64,000 bases of DNA, from positions 1-64,000 of the forward strand of contig JADYUX010000007.1 in assembly GCA_021532125.1 (NCBI GenBank), written 5' to 3'. Source of the stretch: Arcanobacterium haemolyticum. Its GTDB lineage: Bacteria; Actinomycetota; Actinomycetes; Actinomycetales; Actinomycetaceae. The translations under genes and the position numbers were made by a program. This document shows positions 17,452 through 26,195 of this stretch, in pieces. The notes below the pieces were generated by a model, which saw nothing but the letters and a program-made list of their open reading frames with translations, ran no database searches and was not told the origin of the DNA. The first letter of the stretch is position 1. Every line of letters starts with the position of its first letter.

Positions 17452-19770
17452 GTGGAAATTGGAGAAGTCGGCCAGCTCATTTCTCAGCGTTACCAGCTCA
17501 CAAGCCAGTTCCCCGTGCAGATTTCTGGTGCGAGTGCTTGGACGGCCATCGACACGTACCGTTCGTTCAACGTGCGTCTCATTCTTCTCGATCCCACGAT
17601 GGCGACGACGGCGGATGCCCTTGATGCCGCGCGCCGCGCCGCCTTGTTCAATTCTGCCCGTACCGTGCGGGTCTTATCGGTTTCAGAGAATGACGAATCT
17701 CCGGCGTGGATTTGCACGGAAATTCCCTTGGGTGAGCCATTGGCTGACGCATACACGGGTATGCCATTCCCACCGGAGCAGATTCATGCCGTAACTGGCG
17801 AAGTTGCCACGATCCTCAACGAGGCTCGCGAGCGCGGCATCCGCCATTTGCAGATTAATCCGCGGACCGTGCGGGTTGATGTGGCCGGTGAGGTTTTCGT
17901 TGATGGCTTTGGCTATCTCGCGGCTCTCGCCGGGATTCCTACCCAGGGTGTGCTCATGGGTACGGAGCTTGACCGCAGTGAGGCGCACGGAGTGATTGGC
18001 CTCGCAGCGAGCATGCTTGTGGGTGATCCTGACGTTGATCCGGAGGCAGCTATTGCCGAGGGCGCCGGTGATCCTGACCTTGACGAGCAACTGCGGCTCG
18101 TGTTCTCACGCGAAGCGGAAGGCTTGGGCTCGTTGTCCCCTGCTGAGCTTGTGCGCGAACTTGCTCCGTGGCCTCGTGTTTCTCCACACCAATTCCCGCA
18201 TACGCAGGCGAAGTTTGGGTGGGAGCCTCCTGCTTTTGAGTCGACTGCTGCCGCCCCGGTTCGTCCCGAGTGGCCCATGGACGACGAGGTCAATTCCGTC
18301 GATCCAGATGACGGCGACGATATTCTCACGATGGACGACGAGGAACCGCAGTCGGTGTCGTTGCGCGAGCAGCCTGCAGCTGTTGAGGATGCTGGTGATG
18401 ACGACGAAGTTGGCAGCGTTGATGCCGAGGCAAGTGCCGATGTTCCGAGCGCTGCAACACCAGATCTCAGCGGCGACGATCCCGAGCCGGAACCTGGCGA
18501 TGACGAACTCTCTGGCGACGAGGACGCAGCTCGTGATTCTTCCGTCGCTGATGTTGCCCCTCATCTCGATGTCGAGCTTGGCATTTCTCCAGCTCCCAAA
18601 GTGATGGTGACACCCCAGTGGCAGACTCCTGATGAGTTCGCTGCAGAAGCCGCTGAGCACGAAGCCCACGTGGAGCGCGAACGGGCCGAAGCTGAAGGCG
18701 CCGAAGCTGTGATGCTCATTGAGGCTGACGAAACGGAGGCTGATAACCCCACGGCCGTCATCGACGCCGTGACGGCTGAGCAGGCGGAGGAGTCCGCCAT
18801 CCCGATGGATAACATCGTCGCCGGCGAACCCGACGACGAACCACACCCTCGTGAAGACATGGCAACGGTTCAGCCAGCCGAGGAAACGCCCGAACCAGAC
18901 ACGCCTACGCTAGCGACGTCTGAACCAACGACATCAGAAGCACCTGAGCCTGAACCGATCGTCGCTCCCCACACGTCGGAGCCGAAGCCCACCACACAGA
19001 AGACACACGACACCACGGAGGAAACAACGGCCACGCACAACTCGTCGCGCGATACCACGACACCACAACCAGGCCCCCACTCACGCCCGGCTATCGCAGT
19101 AACAGGCCCAATCAACAAGAAGAACCGGAGCCTCTCCTGGATCTTCACAACCGGAGCAATCGTCCTCGTCTGCGTGGCAGCAGCATGGGCACTCCTGACG
19201 TTCTTTGCTCCAACGAAGGAAGTGGAACTGTCCAAGCCCCGCCTCACCGCTGAGCCAACGGCACAAGCAACAGAAAGCGCATCAGCGACGCCCTCCTCGA
19301 CACCAACAACCGAGACACTGCCTGCGCCCACGCTCTCGTCGATCACCCTTCTCAACCCACAAGGCGACCTTCTCGACCCTGCCACAGTTGCGGAGCAAGA
19401 CAGCCCGAGCACAGTCGTCAATGCTATCGACGGCAACCCGGCAACCTCATGGAGATCGTGGTGGTACACCAACGAGAACTTCGTACGCAAAGAAGGAATC
19501 GGCCTCGAAATCAAACTCGCCGCCAAAGCCAAGGTGAACGAAGTTGACCTGCAGGTCAACGGGCAAGGCGGAAACGTCCAGTGGCGCAACACAACATCTG
19601 CCACACCAAATGCAGGGGATGTGCTCGCCGAATCGGCCATGAGTTCCGCAACCGTCCTCAAAGCCGCTGAAGCTCAAGGAACCGACACAATCATTCTGTG
19701 GTTCAACAGCCTCCCAACCGATCCCGAAGGCAACTACCGCATCGACCTCGTCGACATCACCGTGAAGTGA
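17452..19770 (+). CDS. Pseudokinase with discoidin-like extracellular domain (MviN C-terminal homologue)
   Basis: Encodes 772 residues from a GTG with GAGGAGG upstream. Residues 1-240 are kinase-like but inactive: the catalytic HRD is HLQINP, the DFG is DGFG, and the ATP lysine is missing. An acidic disordered stretch follows, then one membrane helix (about 562-584) and an extracellular F5/8 type C-like domain (640-772; AIDGNPATSWRSWW). In mycobacteria the same modules form the C-terminal half of MviN/MurJ (Rv3910), where the phosphorylated pseudokinase binds FhaA to control peptidoglycan synthesis. Here the MurJ flippase half is missing: only 106 bp separate this gene from DUF6049. Confidence 0.85.
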   Translation: MEIGEVGQLISQRYQLTSQFPVQISGASAWTAIDTYRSFNVRLILLDPTMATTADALDAARRAALFNSARTVRVLSVSENDESPAWICTEIPLGEPLADAYTGMPFPPEQIHAVTGEVATILNEARERGIRHLQINPRTVRVDVAGEVFVDGFGYLAALAGIPTQGVLMGTELDRSEAHGVIGLAASMLVGDPDVDPEAAIAEGAGDPDLDEQLRLVFSREAEGLGSLSPAELVRELAPWPRVSPHQFPHTQAKFGWEPPAFESTAAAPVRPEWPMDDEVNSVDPDDGDDILTMDDEEPQSVSLREQPAAVEDAGDDDEVGSVDAEASADVPSAATPDLSGDDPEPEPGDDELSGDEDAARDSSVADVAPHLDVELGISPAPKVMVTPQWQTPDEFAAEAAEHEAHVERERAEAEGAEAVMLIEADETEADNPTAVIDAVTAEQAEESAIPMDNIVAGEPDDEPHPREDMATVQPAEETPEPDTPTLATSEPTTSEAPEPEPIVAPHTSEPKPTTQKTHDTTEETTATHNSSRDTTTPQPGPHSRPAIAVTGPINKKNRSLSWIFTTGAIVLVCVAAAWALLTFFAPTKEVELSKPRLTAEPTAQATESASATPSSTPTTETLPAPTLSSITLLNPQGDLLDPATVAEQDSPSTVVNAIDGNPATSWRSWWYTNENFVRKEGIGLEIKLAAKAKVNEVDLQVNGQGGNVQWRNTTSATPNAGDVLAESAMSSATVLKAAEAQGTDTIILWFNSLPTDPEGNYRIDLVDITVK

Positions 19771-19839
19771 CCCGCGTTCGGGAATACATCAGCGTCCACA
19801 GCGTTGGGTGAGGTAGGAACTACTAACGAGGAGAAATCA

Positions 19840-20763
19840 GTGACTGAAGTACGCGACGTCATCATCGTCGGCTCCGGCCCCGCAGGCTGGACCGCAGCCA
19901 TCTACACCGGCCGCGCGGGATTCAAACCCCTCGTGCTCGCAGGCGCAATCGACGCTGGCGGCGCACTCATGACCACCACCGAAGTTGAAAACTTCCCCGG
20001 CTGGCCCGAAGGCATCATGGGCCCCGAACTCATGGAAAAGATGCAGGAGCAGGCCGAAAAGTTCGGTGCGGAAGTCCTTTTCGAAGACGCCGTGAAGCTC
20101 GACCTTGAGGGTGAGGTTAAGACCATCACCACCGACGACGGCGAATACAAGGCACGCGCCGTCATCCTCGCGCTCGGCTCCGAATACAAGAAGCTCGGCG
20201 TGCCAGGCGAAGCTGAATTCTCCGGCAAGGGCATCTCCTACTGCGCTACCTGCGACGGCTTCTTCTTCAAGAACCAAGAAATCGCCGTCGTGGGCGGCGG
20301 CGATTCCGCCGCAACCGAAGCGCTTTTCCTCGCGCGATTCGGCTCTACCGTGCACCTTATCCATCGTCGCGACGAGCTGCGGGCCTCCAAAGTCATGGTG
20401 GATCGCCTCCTCGCAGACCCGAAGATCAAGATTCACTGGAACTCGAAGGTGGTTGGCCTCGAAGGTGGCGCCGCACTTGAGAAGGCAACGCTGGAAGATA
20501 CCGTGACGGGCGAGCAGAGCGAACTTCCTGTTTCCGGATTCTTCGTTGCGATCGGCCATGAACCACGCACCAAGGTGCTCAATGGGCAAGTGACCCTCGA
20601 CGAAGCCGGCTACATCGTGGCCGACGAGCCCTCCACGCGCACCAGCCTGCCAGGTGTCTTTGCCTGCGGCGACGTTGTGGATCATACCTACCGGCAGGCC
20701 ATCACGGCCGCCGGCTCAGGCTGCCGCGCGGCCCTTGACGCCCAGGCCTTCCTCGAGGCCTAA
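19840..20763 (+). CDS. trxB: Thioredoxin-disulfide reductase
   Basis: Encodes 307 residues. The FAD-binding GSGPAG lies at 11-16, the redox-active CATC at 135-138, the NADPH-binding GGGDSA follows, and the C-terminal FAD motif is GVFACGDVVD. It reduces thioredoxin with NADPH in the cytosol. I chose the GTG at 19840 because GAGGAG lies eight bases upstream; the frame is open back to 19804 with no better site. A two-hairpin terminator follows, then a thioredoxin-like gene. Confidence 0.95.
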   Translation: MTEVRDVIIVGSGPAGWTAAIYTGRAGFKPLVLAGAIDAGGALMTTTEVENFPGWPEGIMGPELMEKMQEQAEKFGAEVLFEDAVKLDLEGEVKTITTDDGEYKARAVILALGSEYKKLGVPGEAEFSGKGISYCATCDGFFFKNQEIAVVGGGDSAATEALFLARFGSTVHLIHRRDELRASKVMVDRLLADPKIKIHWNSKVVGLEGGAALEKATLEDTVTGEQSELPVSGFFVAIGHEPRTKVLNGQVTLDEAGYIVADEPSTRTSLPGVFACGDVVDHTYRQAITAAGSGCRAALDAQAFLEA

Positions 20764-20770
20764 GCATCTC

Positions 20771-20849
20771 GCCGGGCGACAAGCCCGGCGGTGCCCAGCT
20801 CAACCGGGCGGGGTTGCCATGCGAAAATATGATCGCATGGCAACCCCGC
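20771..20849 (+). terminator. Tandem hairpins after trxB
   Basis: The first hairpin is GCCGGGC (20771-20777) / GCCCGGC (20783-20789). The second is a perfect 17-bp stem (20808-20824 with 20833-20849, starting GCGGGGTTGCCATGCGA) with an 8-nt loop and TTT after it. It ends 30 bp before the next start codon, so it separates trxB from the thioredoxin-like gene unless read through. Confidence 0.8.
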
Positions 20850-20879
20850 TTTGTGTGATGACTGTTGTGAGGAGTGTGC

Positions 20880-21284
20880 GTGGTTGAGGCTTCGGCGCGA
20901 GATCGCTCGTATTCGCTCATTTTTGTGACTGCACGTTGGTGCGATCCGGCGGTTCCCATGCGGGTCATTTTTGACGAGACTCTGCGGGATCTCTCTCGTC
21001 TTCGCCCAGATGTTCCTGTGCGCGGAATCGTCGTCGATGTTGACGACGAAGAACAAAATCATCTCGTGCCCGCCGAACCTCCTCTTATCTCACCCGAACT
21101 TCTTGCTGAGGTTGATTTCGTTCCGATGATTCTGCTTGTTGAGGACGACGAGGCTGAGGCTAGCGGTGTCGGGGAGGTGCTTTCTCGTGGCTCGACTGTG
21201 AACGGGCCAGTTCTTGTGCGTCTTGTTGGTCAGCTCCCGAAGCTTGTTATTCGCCAGAAGATTCTTGAGGAACTCGATCGTTAA
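20880..21284 (+). CDS. Thioredoxin-like protein with a single active-site cysteine
   Basis: Encodes 134 residues with a thioredoxin-fold layout. A strand SLIFVTARWCDPA (12-24) carries the active-site position, where Cys21 is kept but the second Cys of WCGPC is Ala24. VDFVPMILLVED (78-89) matches the cis-Pro loop (Pro82), and a C-terminal helix ends in EEL. No other Cys is present, so it cannot act as a classical dithiol thioredoxin. The GTG at 20880 has GAGGAG five bases upstream. It takes the position of trxA/trxC after trxB. A monothiol reductant, chaperone or dead paralogue are all possible. Confidence 0.65.
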   Translation: MVEASARDRSYSLIFVTARWCDPAVPMRVIFDETLRDLSRLRPDVPVRGIVVDVDDEEQNHLVPAEPPLISPELLAEVDFVPMILLVEDDEAEASGVGEVLSRGSTVNGPVLVRLVGQLPKLVIRQKILEELDR

Positions 21285-21442
21285 TTCTGGTATTCCTCTT
21301 CGTTATTAATTAATTAATTATATCCACAAAATGATGTGAGTCACATTTTTCGATATAGAACTGCGTCACACCTCTCTTATATGTGAGACTCAAGATGCCC
21401 CAAGAAACGATCAGCGACGATCTCGTGAAAGGTATTACTTGC
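21285..21442. other. AT-rich spacer
   Basis: AT-rich DNA, including TTATTAATTAATTAATTATA around 21304-21323, marks a sharp drop in G+C relative to its neighbours and opens the AT-rich patch that runs to about 22260. No gene is seen here. Confidence 0.4.
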
Positions 21443-21541
21443 ATGAAGAATATCTTGCTAGGAATTCTTGCTTCTACATCCACGATTTTCAGTCCAGATA
21501 CAGCCACCCTCATGAGGAACCATCTATTCATCTCCGAATAA
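21443..21541 (+). CDS. Possible 32-residue micropeptide with a hydrophobic N-terminus
   Basis: An ATG with AAAGG ten bases upstream opens a 32-codon frame starting MKNILLGILASTSTIF. It has a charged N-terminus and a short hydrophobic core like a signal or membrane peptide, ending RNHLFISE. It may be a real small peptide, the remnant of a longer exported protein, or chance. It lies in the AT-rich patch upstream of the bacteriocin-like gene. Confidence 0.3.
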   Translation: MKNILLGILASTSTIFSPDTATLMRNHLFISE

Positions 21542-21720
21542 GTTCCCCACACTTACACACGCCATTCACACATGTGACCCTGAGAGTTATACACAGTGCT
21601 CTCATACATAATTCAGACAATGCCGGCGAAGCTCGGTCCTTTTTCTGTACAGGCCACAAACGACGGCAGTTGAATACAATACCTACGCATACTTAAGGCA
21701 TCTGCCTATGAAAGTCTGTC

Positions 21721-21867
21721 ATGCGGCCACTGAGCTCTGACATTTTGTGGAATGGACTGGTTTGCGCCCCGCTCTCCCCCGTCACTGGTGGAGTTGGAGG
21801 ATTGGTCTGTGGAACCGTGGTGGGAGGAACGATCACAAAGATGATGGGAGTCAATTCTGTCTGCTAA
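21721..21867 (+). CDS. Small Gly-rich, Cys-containing peptide (bacteriocin-like)
   Basis: Encodes 48 residues from the ATG at 21721. A polar start (MRPLSSDILWNGLVC) is followed by SPVTGGVGGLVCGTVVGG, then TITKMMGVNSVC. Cysteines are at 15, 30 and 48. Glycines at 27, 31 and 35 form GxxxGxxxG, as in membrane-active class II bacteriocins, and GG at 23-24 could be a leader cleavage site. The gene is 36 bp before a three-helix membrane protein. The start is uncertain: an ATG at 21708 with TAAGG upstream reads 10 codons, then CTC TGA C, and would need a +1 shift to enter this frame. Assignment rests on composition and context only. Confidence 0.45.
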   Translation: MRPLSSDILWNGLVCAPLSPVTGGVGGLVCGTVVGGTITKMMGVNSVC

Positions 21868-21903
21868 ATCCGAGCCCCTATAAAAGTACGAAGGAACGTC
21901 ACG

Positions 21904-22197
21904 ATGAAGAAATATAAAGGCACAATATTCCGCGTTACCATCCTTTTATGGATAAGTTCCGTGATCGTTATATTCGCCTTGCCTCCATATTCACAAAACC
22001 CCATTTACCACGATCCACTTCACGCATGTCTCCTTCTCGTCACACTCCTTGTTACCTCATTCATTAATGCCGCGTGTTTTGCCTACGGGAAAATGAAGAC
22101 TGATAAGGGGCAATCACCTTCAGTCTTACGCGCTTTGGCACTCTCCCTTTCCCTGGCGGTAATAGTCCTTGTCGGAATCTTCTGGATCTTCTTCTGA
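21904..22197 (+). CDS. Small three-helix membrane protein (candidate immunity protein)
   Basis: Encodes 97 residues. Helices lie at about 8-28 (IFRVTILLWISSVIVIFALP), 42-64 (ACLLLVTLLVTSFINAACFA) and 76-97 (ALSLSLAVIVLVGIFWIFF), with a Lys-rich loop between the second and third. GAAGGA precedes the ATG by eight bases. It belongs to no family I recognise. Small basic membrane proteins directly after a Gly-rich peptide gene are often self-immunity proteins, which is the inference here. Base composition is AT-richer than the flanking genes. Confidence 0.6.
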   Translation: MKKYKGTIFRVTILLWISSVIVIFALPPYSQNPIYHDPLHACLLLVTLLVTSFINAACFAYGKMKTDKGQSPSVLRALALSLSLAVIVLVGIFWIFF

Positions 22198-22458
22198 CAC
22201 GTTGATCAATTCCCTATCACGATAAAAACCTACAAACATCGCAATCCGCCCTCCTCTCCCTACGCCAACCCTCCTCATCCTGAATCAACTCCCTCTGCCG
22301 CACACACCGTCCCACACAAGCTCAAGGGGCAATTCTGCCCACACAGTGCCCACGAATATGGCTCAGCTCTCAGAACGTGGCACACTTGGATGCGTGTACT
22401 TTCGCCAAAGCAGGCGAACACCCGGCCAACCTCGGCCAGCAACTACAAGGAGAATGCG

Positions 22459-23778
22459 ATGAGCACCAGGGAAGAGATGAGGAGCAGCAACGGCAAAGCA
22501 GGAGTACGTGCAGCCGCCGCCGCTGCCGGCACTCGTCTTGACCCGTGGTACAACACCTACGCCGACCGCGCCCTCGGCATGCGCCAATCCGAAGTACGCT
22601 CGCTCTTTGCCGTAGCCAACCGCCCCGAAGTCGTCTCCCTCGCGGGAGGAATGCCAAACATCTCAGGCCTCCCCCTCGATTTCCTCGCAGAAATGTCCGC
22701 CAAACTCATCCGTGAACGCGGCACCAAAATCCTCCAATACGGCCCCGGCCAAGGCGAAGAAGAACTCCGCGAAATGATCTCCGAGGTCATGCGCCCCGAC
22801 GGCGTGCGCGGCCACCCAGACGACATCACCGTCACAACCGGCTCCCAACAGGCACTCGACCTCATCTCCGAAATCTTCCTCAACCCCGGAGACGTCGTAC
22901 TAGCCGAAGCCCCCTCGTACGTCGGAGCTCTCGGCACATTCCGCGCCTACCAAGCCAACGTCGTCCACGTCCAGATGGATCAGGACGGCCTCATCCCCGA
23001 ACAGCTCGAAGAAACCATAACGAGCCTCGAACGCGAAGGCCGCCCCGTCAAATTCCTCTACACGATCCCCAACTTCCACAACCCCGCCGGGGTCTGCCTC
23101 TCAGCAGAACGCCGCCCCATGATCGCCGAGATCTGCGAACGCCACCACGTCCTCATCGTCGAAGACAACCCATACGGCCTCCTCGGATTCGACGGCGATC
23201 CCATCCCCGCGATTCAAACCTTCAACCCGGATGGCGTAGTCTACCTCGGCAGCTTCTCAAAAACCTTCGCCCCCGGATACCGCGTCGGCTGGGCCCTCGC
23301 ACCCGCCGCAGTCACCGCACGCATCACCCTCGCCAACGAGAACGCGCTTCTCTGCCCCACAACCTTCGGTCAGCTTTCCATTGCGCAGTACATCAAGACC
23401 TACGACTGGTATCAGCAGGTCAAGGAATACCGCGAGATGTACCATGAGCGCGGCCTCACGATGCAGCGAGCCCTCGAAAAGTATATGCCTATGTGCTCGT
23501 GGAATAAGCCTGAAGGCGGGTTCTACACGTGGGTGAAGCTACCCGACGGCCTTGACGCCCACGCCATGCTGCCACGCGCCGTCACCAACCTCGTCGCCTA
23601 CGTCTCCGGTACAGCCTTCTATGCCGATGGTCAAGGCCATGACCACATGCGCCTCTCCTTCTGCTACCCCACGCCGGAGCAGATCGAGGAAGGCGTGCGC
23701 CGTCTCTCGACAGTCGTCAAAGCTGAAGCCGAACTCGTCGACATGTTTGGCGCTCAAGAACGTCCGCGCAAAAACTAG
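22459..23778 (+). CDS. PLP-dependent aminotransferase, class I/II fold
   Basis: Encodes 439 residues. The PLP lysine lies in SFSKTFAPGYRVGW, and NFHNPAGVCLSAERR and VEDNPYGLLGFDGDP are the aspartate-aminotransferase-fold motifs. The sequence resembles 2-aminoadipate/aromatic transaminases of the LysN/MocR-type catalytic group; the substrate cannot be fixed. The ATG at 22459 has AAGGAG upstream; the frame extends back to 22390 with no better start. It is followed after 65 bp by ddl on the same strand, suggesting co-transcription. Confidence 0.9.
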   Translation: MSTREEMRSSNGKAGVRAAAAAAGTRLDPWYNTYADRALGMRQSEVRSLFAVANRPEVVSLAGGMPNISGLPLDFLAEMSAKLIRERGTKILQYGPGQGEEELREMISEVMRPDGVRGHPDDITVTTGSQQALDLISEIFLNPGDVVLAEAPSYVGALGTFRAYQANVVHVQMDQDGLIPEQLEETITSLEREGRPVKFLYTIPNFHNPAGVCLSAERRPMIAEICERHHVLIVEDNPYGLLGFDGDPIPAIQTFNPDGVVYLGSFSKTFAPGYRVGWALAPAAVTARITLANENALLCPTTFGQLSIAQYIKTYDWYQQVKEYREMYHERGLTMQRALEKYMPMCSWNKPEGGFYTWVKLPDGLDAHAMLPRAVTNLVAYVSGTAFYADGQGHDHMRLSFCYPTPEQIEEGVRRLSTVVKAEAELVDMFGAQERPRKN

Positions 23779-23843
23779 ACTTAACGACGAACACACACTG
23801 CACCCCATTCGTCGTCGTTCATCCAAACGCTCAGGAGGAAGAC

Positions 23844-24806
23844 ATGACTCAACCGCTAACTGTGGCAATTCTTGCCGGAGGTCTGACTCACGAGCGCGAA
23901 GTCTCGCTACATTCAGGCCGGCGGATGGCCGCAATTCTGCGTGAGGCCGGTATGCAGGTGAAGCTTCTCGATGTGGATGCCGGGCTCATTCAGACTCTCC
24001 AATCGATGTCTCCCGATGTCGTATGGCCTCTCCTTCATGGATCGACAGGTGAAGATGGGTCGATTCAGGATCTTCTTGAGCTCGTTGGTGTTCCGTATGT
24101 GGGTTCGAAGCCTGGGGCGTGCCGGATTGCTTCTGATAAGGCCGTGGCAAGTGAAATCTTGGCTCGGGACGGTATCTGTGTTCCCAGCGCCATGACGCTT
24201 CCTCAGACACTTTTCCGTGAAGTCGGTGTTGCCCCTGTTCTGGAGCTTATCAAGGCACGCTTCGGTTTCCCTCTCGTGGTGAAACCGTCGCAGGGTGGTT
24301 CGGCTCTTGGGGTGACAATTGTCGACGAAGGCGCCGCATTACCGGGTGCTATGGTGGATTGCTTTGCCTACGGTGGCGAGGCACGAATTGAGGAGTATGT
24401 CGAAGGGCGAGAAATCGCCGTTTCAGTGGTGGACATTGACGACGAAGGACCTCGCGCTCTTCCACCTGTCGAGATTGTGACCGATGGACCGTACGATTAC
24501 GACGCACGCTACAATGCCGGGCGTGCTGAGTATTTCGTCCCCGCTCGGCTTGAGGAGCGTGAGCTCGCTGAGGTTAAGGACGCGGCCGTTCGAGCGCATA
24601 CCTTGCTTGGCCTCGGCCAGCTTTCCCGTACCGACATCCTGCTCAAAGATGACGGTACTGTGTGCGTTTTGGACGTTAACGTTGCACCGGGAACGACGGA
24701 GACATCACTGCTCCCCCAGGCCGCGGCAGCTTACGCACGCGAGGTGGGCGTGAGTGTCAATGATCTTTACGTGGAGATAATCGAGGCGGCAGTAAGCGGC
24801 CGCTGA
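23844..24806 (+). CDS. ddl: D-alanine--D-alanine ligase
   Basis: Encodes 320 residues of the ATP-grasp Ddl family. It starts TVAILAGGLTHEREVSLHSG, has the nucleotide-binding FPLVVKPSQGGSALGV, the loop HGSTGEDGSIQDLLEL, and the C-terminal metal site CVLDVNVAPGTTETSLLPQ (the second Asn is the usual magnesium ligand). It makes the D-Ala-D-Ala dipeptide for peptidoglycan in the cytosol. AGGAGG precedes the ATG. Slightly short for Ddl (usually 330-370) but all core motifs are present. Confidence 0.9.
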   Translation: MTQPLTVAILAGGLTHEREVSLHSGRRMAAILREAGMQVKLLDVDAGLIQTLQSMSPDVVWPLLHGSTGEDGSIQDLLELVGVPYVGSKPGACRIASDKAVASEILARDGICVPSAMTLPQTLFREVGVAPVLELIKARFGFPLVVKPSQGGSALGVTIVDEGAALPGAMVDCFAYGGEARIEEYVEGREIAVSVVDIDDEGPRALPPVEIVTDGPYDYDARYNAGRAEYFVPARLEERELAEVKDAAVRAHTLLGLGQLSRTDILLKDDGTVCVLDVNVAPGTTETSLLPQAAAAYAREVGVSVNDLYVEIIEAAVSGR

Positions 24807-24837
24807 CCGCAGGAGCTAACGGCCTCGTACTCCGGGA

Positions 24838-24876
24838 CGTGTGGGGAGAGAACGCGATCTGTTCTCTCCCCACACG
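24838..24876. terminator. Bidirectional terminator between ddl and parB
   Basis: Perfect 16-bp arms (24838-24853 CGTGTGGGGAGAGAAC, 24861-24876) enclose a 7-nt loop between convergent genes. It probably stops transcripts from both sides. Confidence 0.7.
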
Positions 24877-24942
24877 CATAGCGAGCCAATATCGGCTACT
24901 TGCACCACAGTGCACGAGGGTGGAGGCGGTAGGCGCTGCCGG

Positions 24943-26187
24943 TTAGGCTGACAGGCCCCCCGTACCGGGGGCGAGGACGTCGAGAATCCTGTTGAGGTCG
25001 TCGACGGAAGCGAAGTCGATTTTGATGCTTCCTTTACGTTGCCCCATGTTGACCGTCACCTTGGTATCAAATCGATCTCCGAGCTTTGTTGCTAGTTCGA
25101 CGAACTCCGGTGCAGGGATTCGCTTGCGGCGCTGGGTCGGTGCGGCCACAGGTTCGTCGCCGAGCGCGACGATTTCTTCGACTTGCCGAACAGATAAGCC
25201 CTCCGCGACGATACGCTGGGCCAGTCGCTCCATGGCCGCAGGATCGGCTAATCCGAGTAGTGCGCGGGCGTGACCAGCGGAAAGAACTTGTGCTGCAACA
25301 CGTTTCTGTACGAGCGGCGGTAGTTTGAGAAGCCTCAGTGTGTTCGAGATCTGGGGGCGGGACCGCGCAATGCGTCGCGACAGTTCTTCTTGCGTACAGG
25401 AGAAGTCGTCAAGAAGCTGCTGGTAGGCCGCTGCCTCTTCTAGCGGGTTAAGTTGTGCGCGGTGGAGGTTTTCGAGGAGGGCGTCGCGAAGGAGGTCTTC
25501 GTCGGCAGTGCGGCGAACGATTGCGGGCACCGTCTCGGCTCCAGCAAGGCGGGAGGCTCGCCAGCGACGCTCGCCCATGATGAGTTCGTAGCGGGCCTCT
25601 GGTGAGTCGGATATCGGTGCCGAGAGAGGGCGAACGATGACTGGCTGGAGCACACCTACTTCGTTGATCGAGTGGGCGAGTTCCTCAAGATCGTCCTCGT
25701 CGAAGACACTTCGGGGCTGTTTCTGGTTGGGAACGATGGAATCGAGTGGGAGTTCCGCGTACGTAGCGCCAGGCACTGCGACGAGTTCTTCCACACCCTT
25801 TTCAGCCTTGTGACCTGCAGAAATACCAGAATCGGGTTGTGATTCCTCTGCCGGTTTAAGCTTCTCATGTTCACGCGTCACCTCCCCTACCGTAGGCCGC
25901 GATGATTTCTTCGTATTCCGCTTCTTTTCTGGCGACGACGTTACTGCGTTCGTGGCAGCTTTCTTCGCCTTCCGTGCCGGCGCCGTCGATTCGGTGGCAG
26001 CGTCGGTTGATGCTGTCTCCTGCACGGATGTTTCACGTGAAACATCAGATGTTAGTGAATCCGAGGATGAACTCGCATCCTCAGTGCGCCCGAAGAAGAT
26101 GTCAATCGGGCGATCTTTATTTTCGCGCTGACTATCTGGAATGAGGGCTGCGATTCCTCGTCCAAGTCCACGACGTCGTTCTGCCAC
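24943..26187 (-). CDS. parB: Chromosome-partitioning protein ParB
   Basis: Encodes 414 residues. An N-terminal [14 protein letters not shown] ParA-activating motif precedes a long polar linker. The CTP-binding/ParB core ([26 protein letters not shown]) and HTH ([20 protein letters not shown]) follow, then a C-terminal dimerisation region. I prefer the GTG at 26187 (GAGGA five bases upstream); a GTG at 26199 overlaps the parA stop as GTGA and is possible. A perfect parS lies inside the gene and encodes VSRET. ParB loads on parS to organise and segregate the origin. Confidence 0.95.
   Translation of the reverse strand: MAERRRGLGRGIAALIPDSQRENKDRPIDIFFGRTEDASSSSDSLTSDVSRETSVQETASTDAATESTAPARKAKKAATNAVTSSPEKKRNTKKSSRPTVGEVTREHEKLKPAEESQPDSGISAGHKAEKGVEELVAVPGATYAELPLDSIVPNQKQPRSVFDEDDLEELAHSINEVGVLQPVIVRPLSAPISDSPEARYELIMGERRWRASRLAGAETVPAIVRRTADEDLLRDALLENLHRAQLNPLEEAAAYQQLLDDFSCTQEELSRRIARSRPQISNTLRLLKLPPLVQKRVAAQVLSAGHARALLGLADPAAMERLAQRIVAEGLSVRQVEEIVALGDEPVAAPTQRRKRIPAPEFVELATKLGDRFDTKVTVNMGQRKGSIKIDFASVDDLNRILDVLAPGTGGLSA
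26029..26044. promoter_or_regulatory. parS site inside parB
   Basis: A perfect 16-bp palindrome TGTTTCACGTGAAACA, the ParB binding consensus, lies in the linker-coding part of parB at about codons 48-53, where it encodes Val-Ser-Arg-Glu-Thr. Confidence 0.92.
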
Positions 26188-26195
26188 AGTTATCC

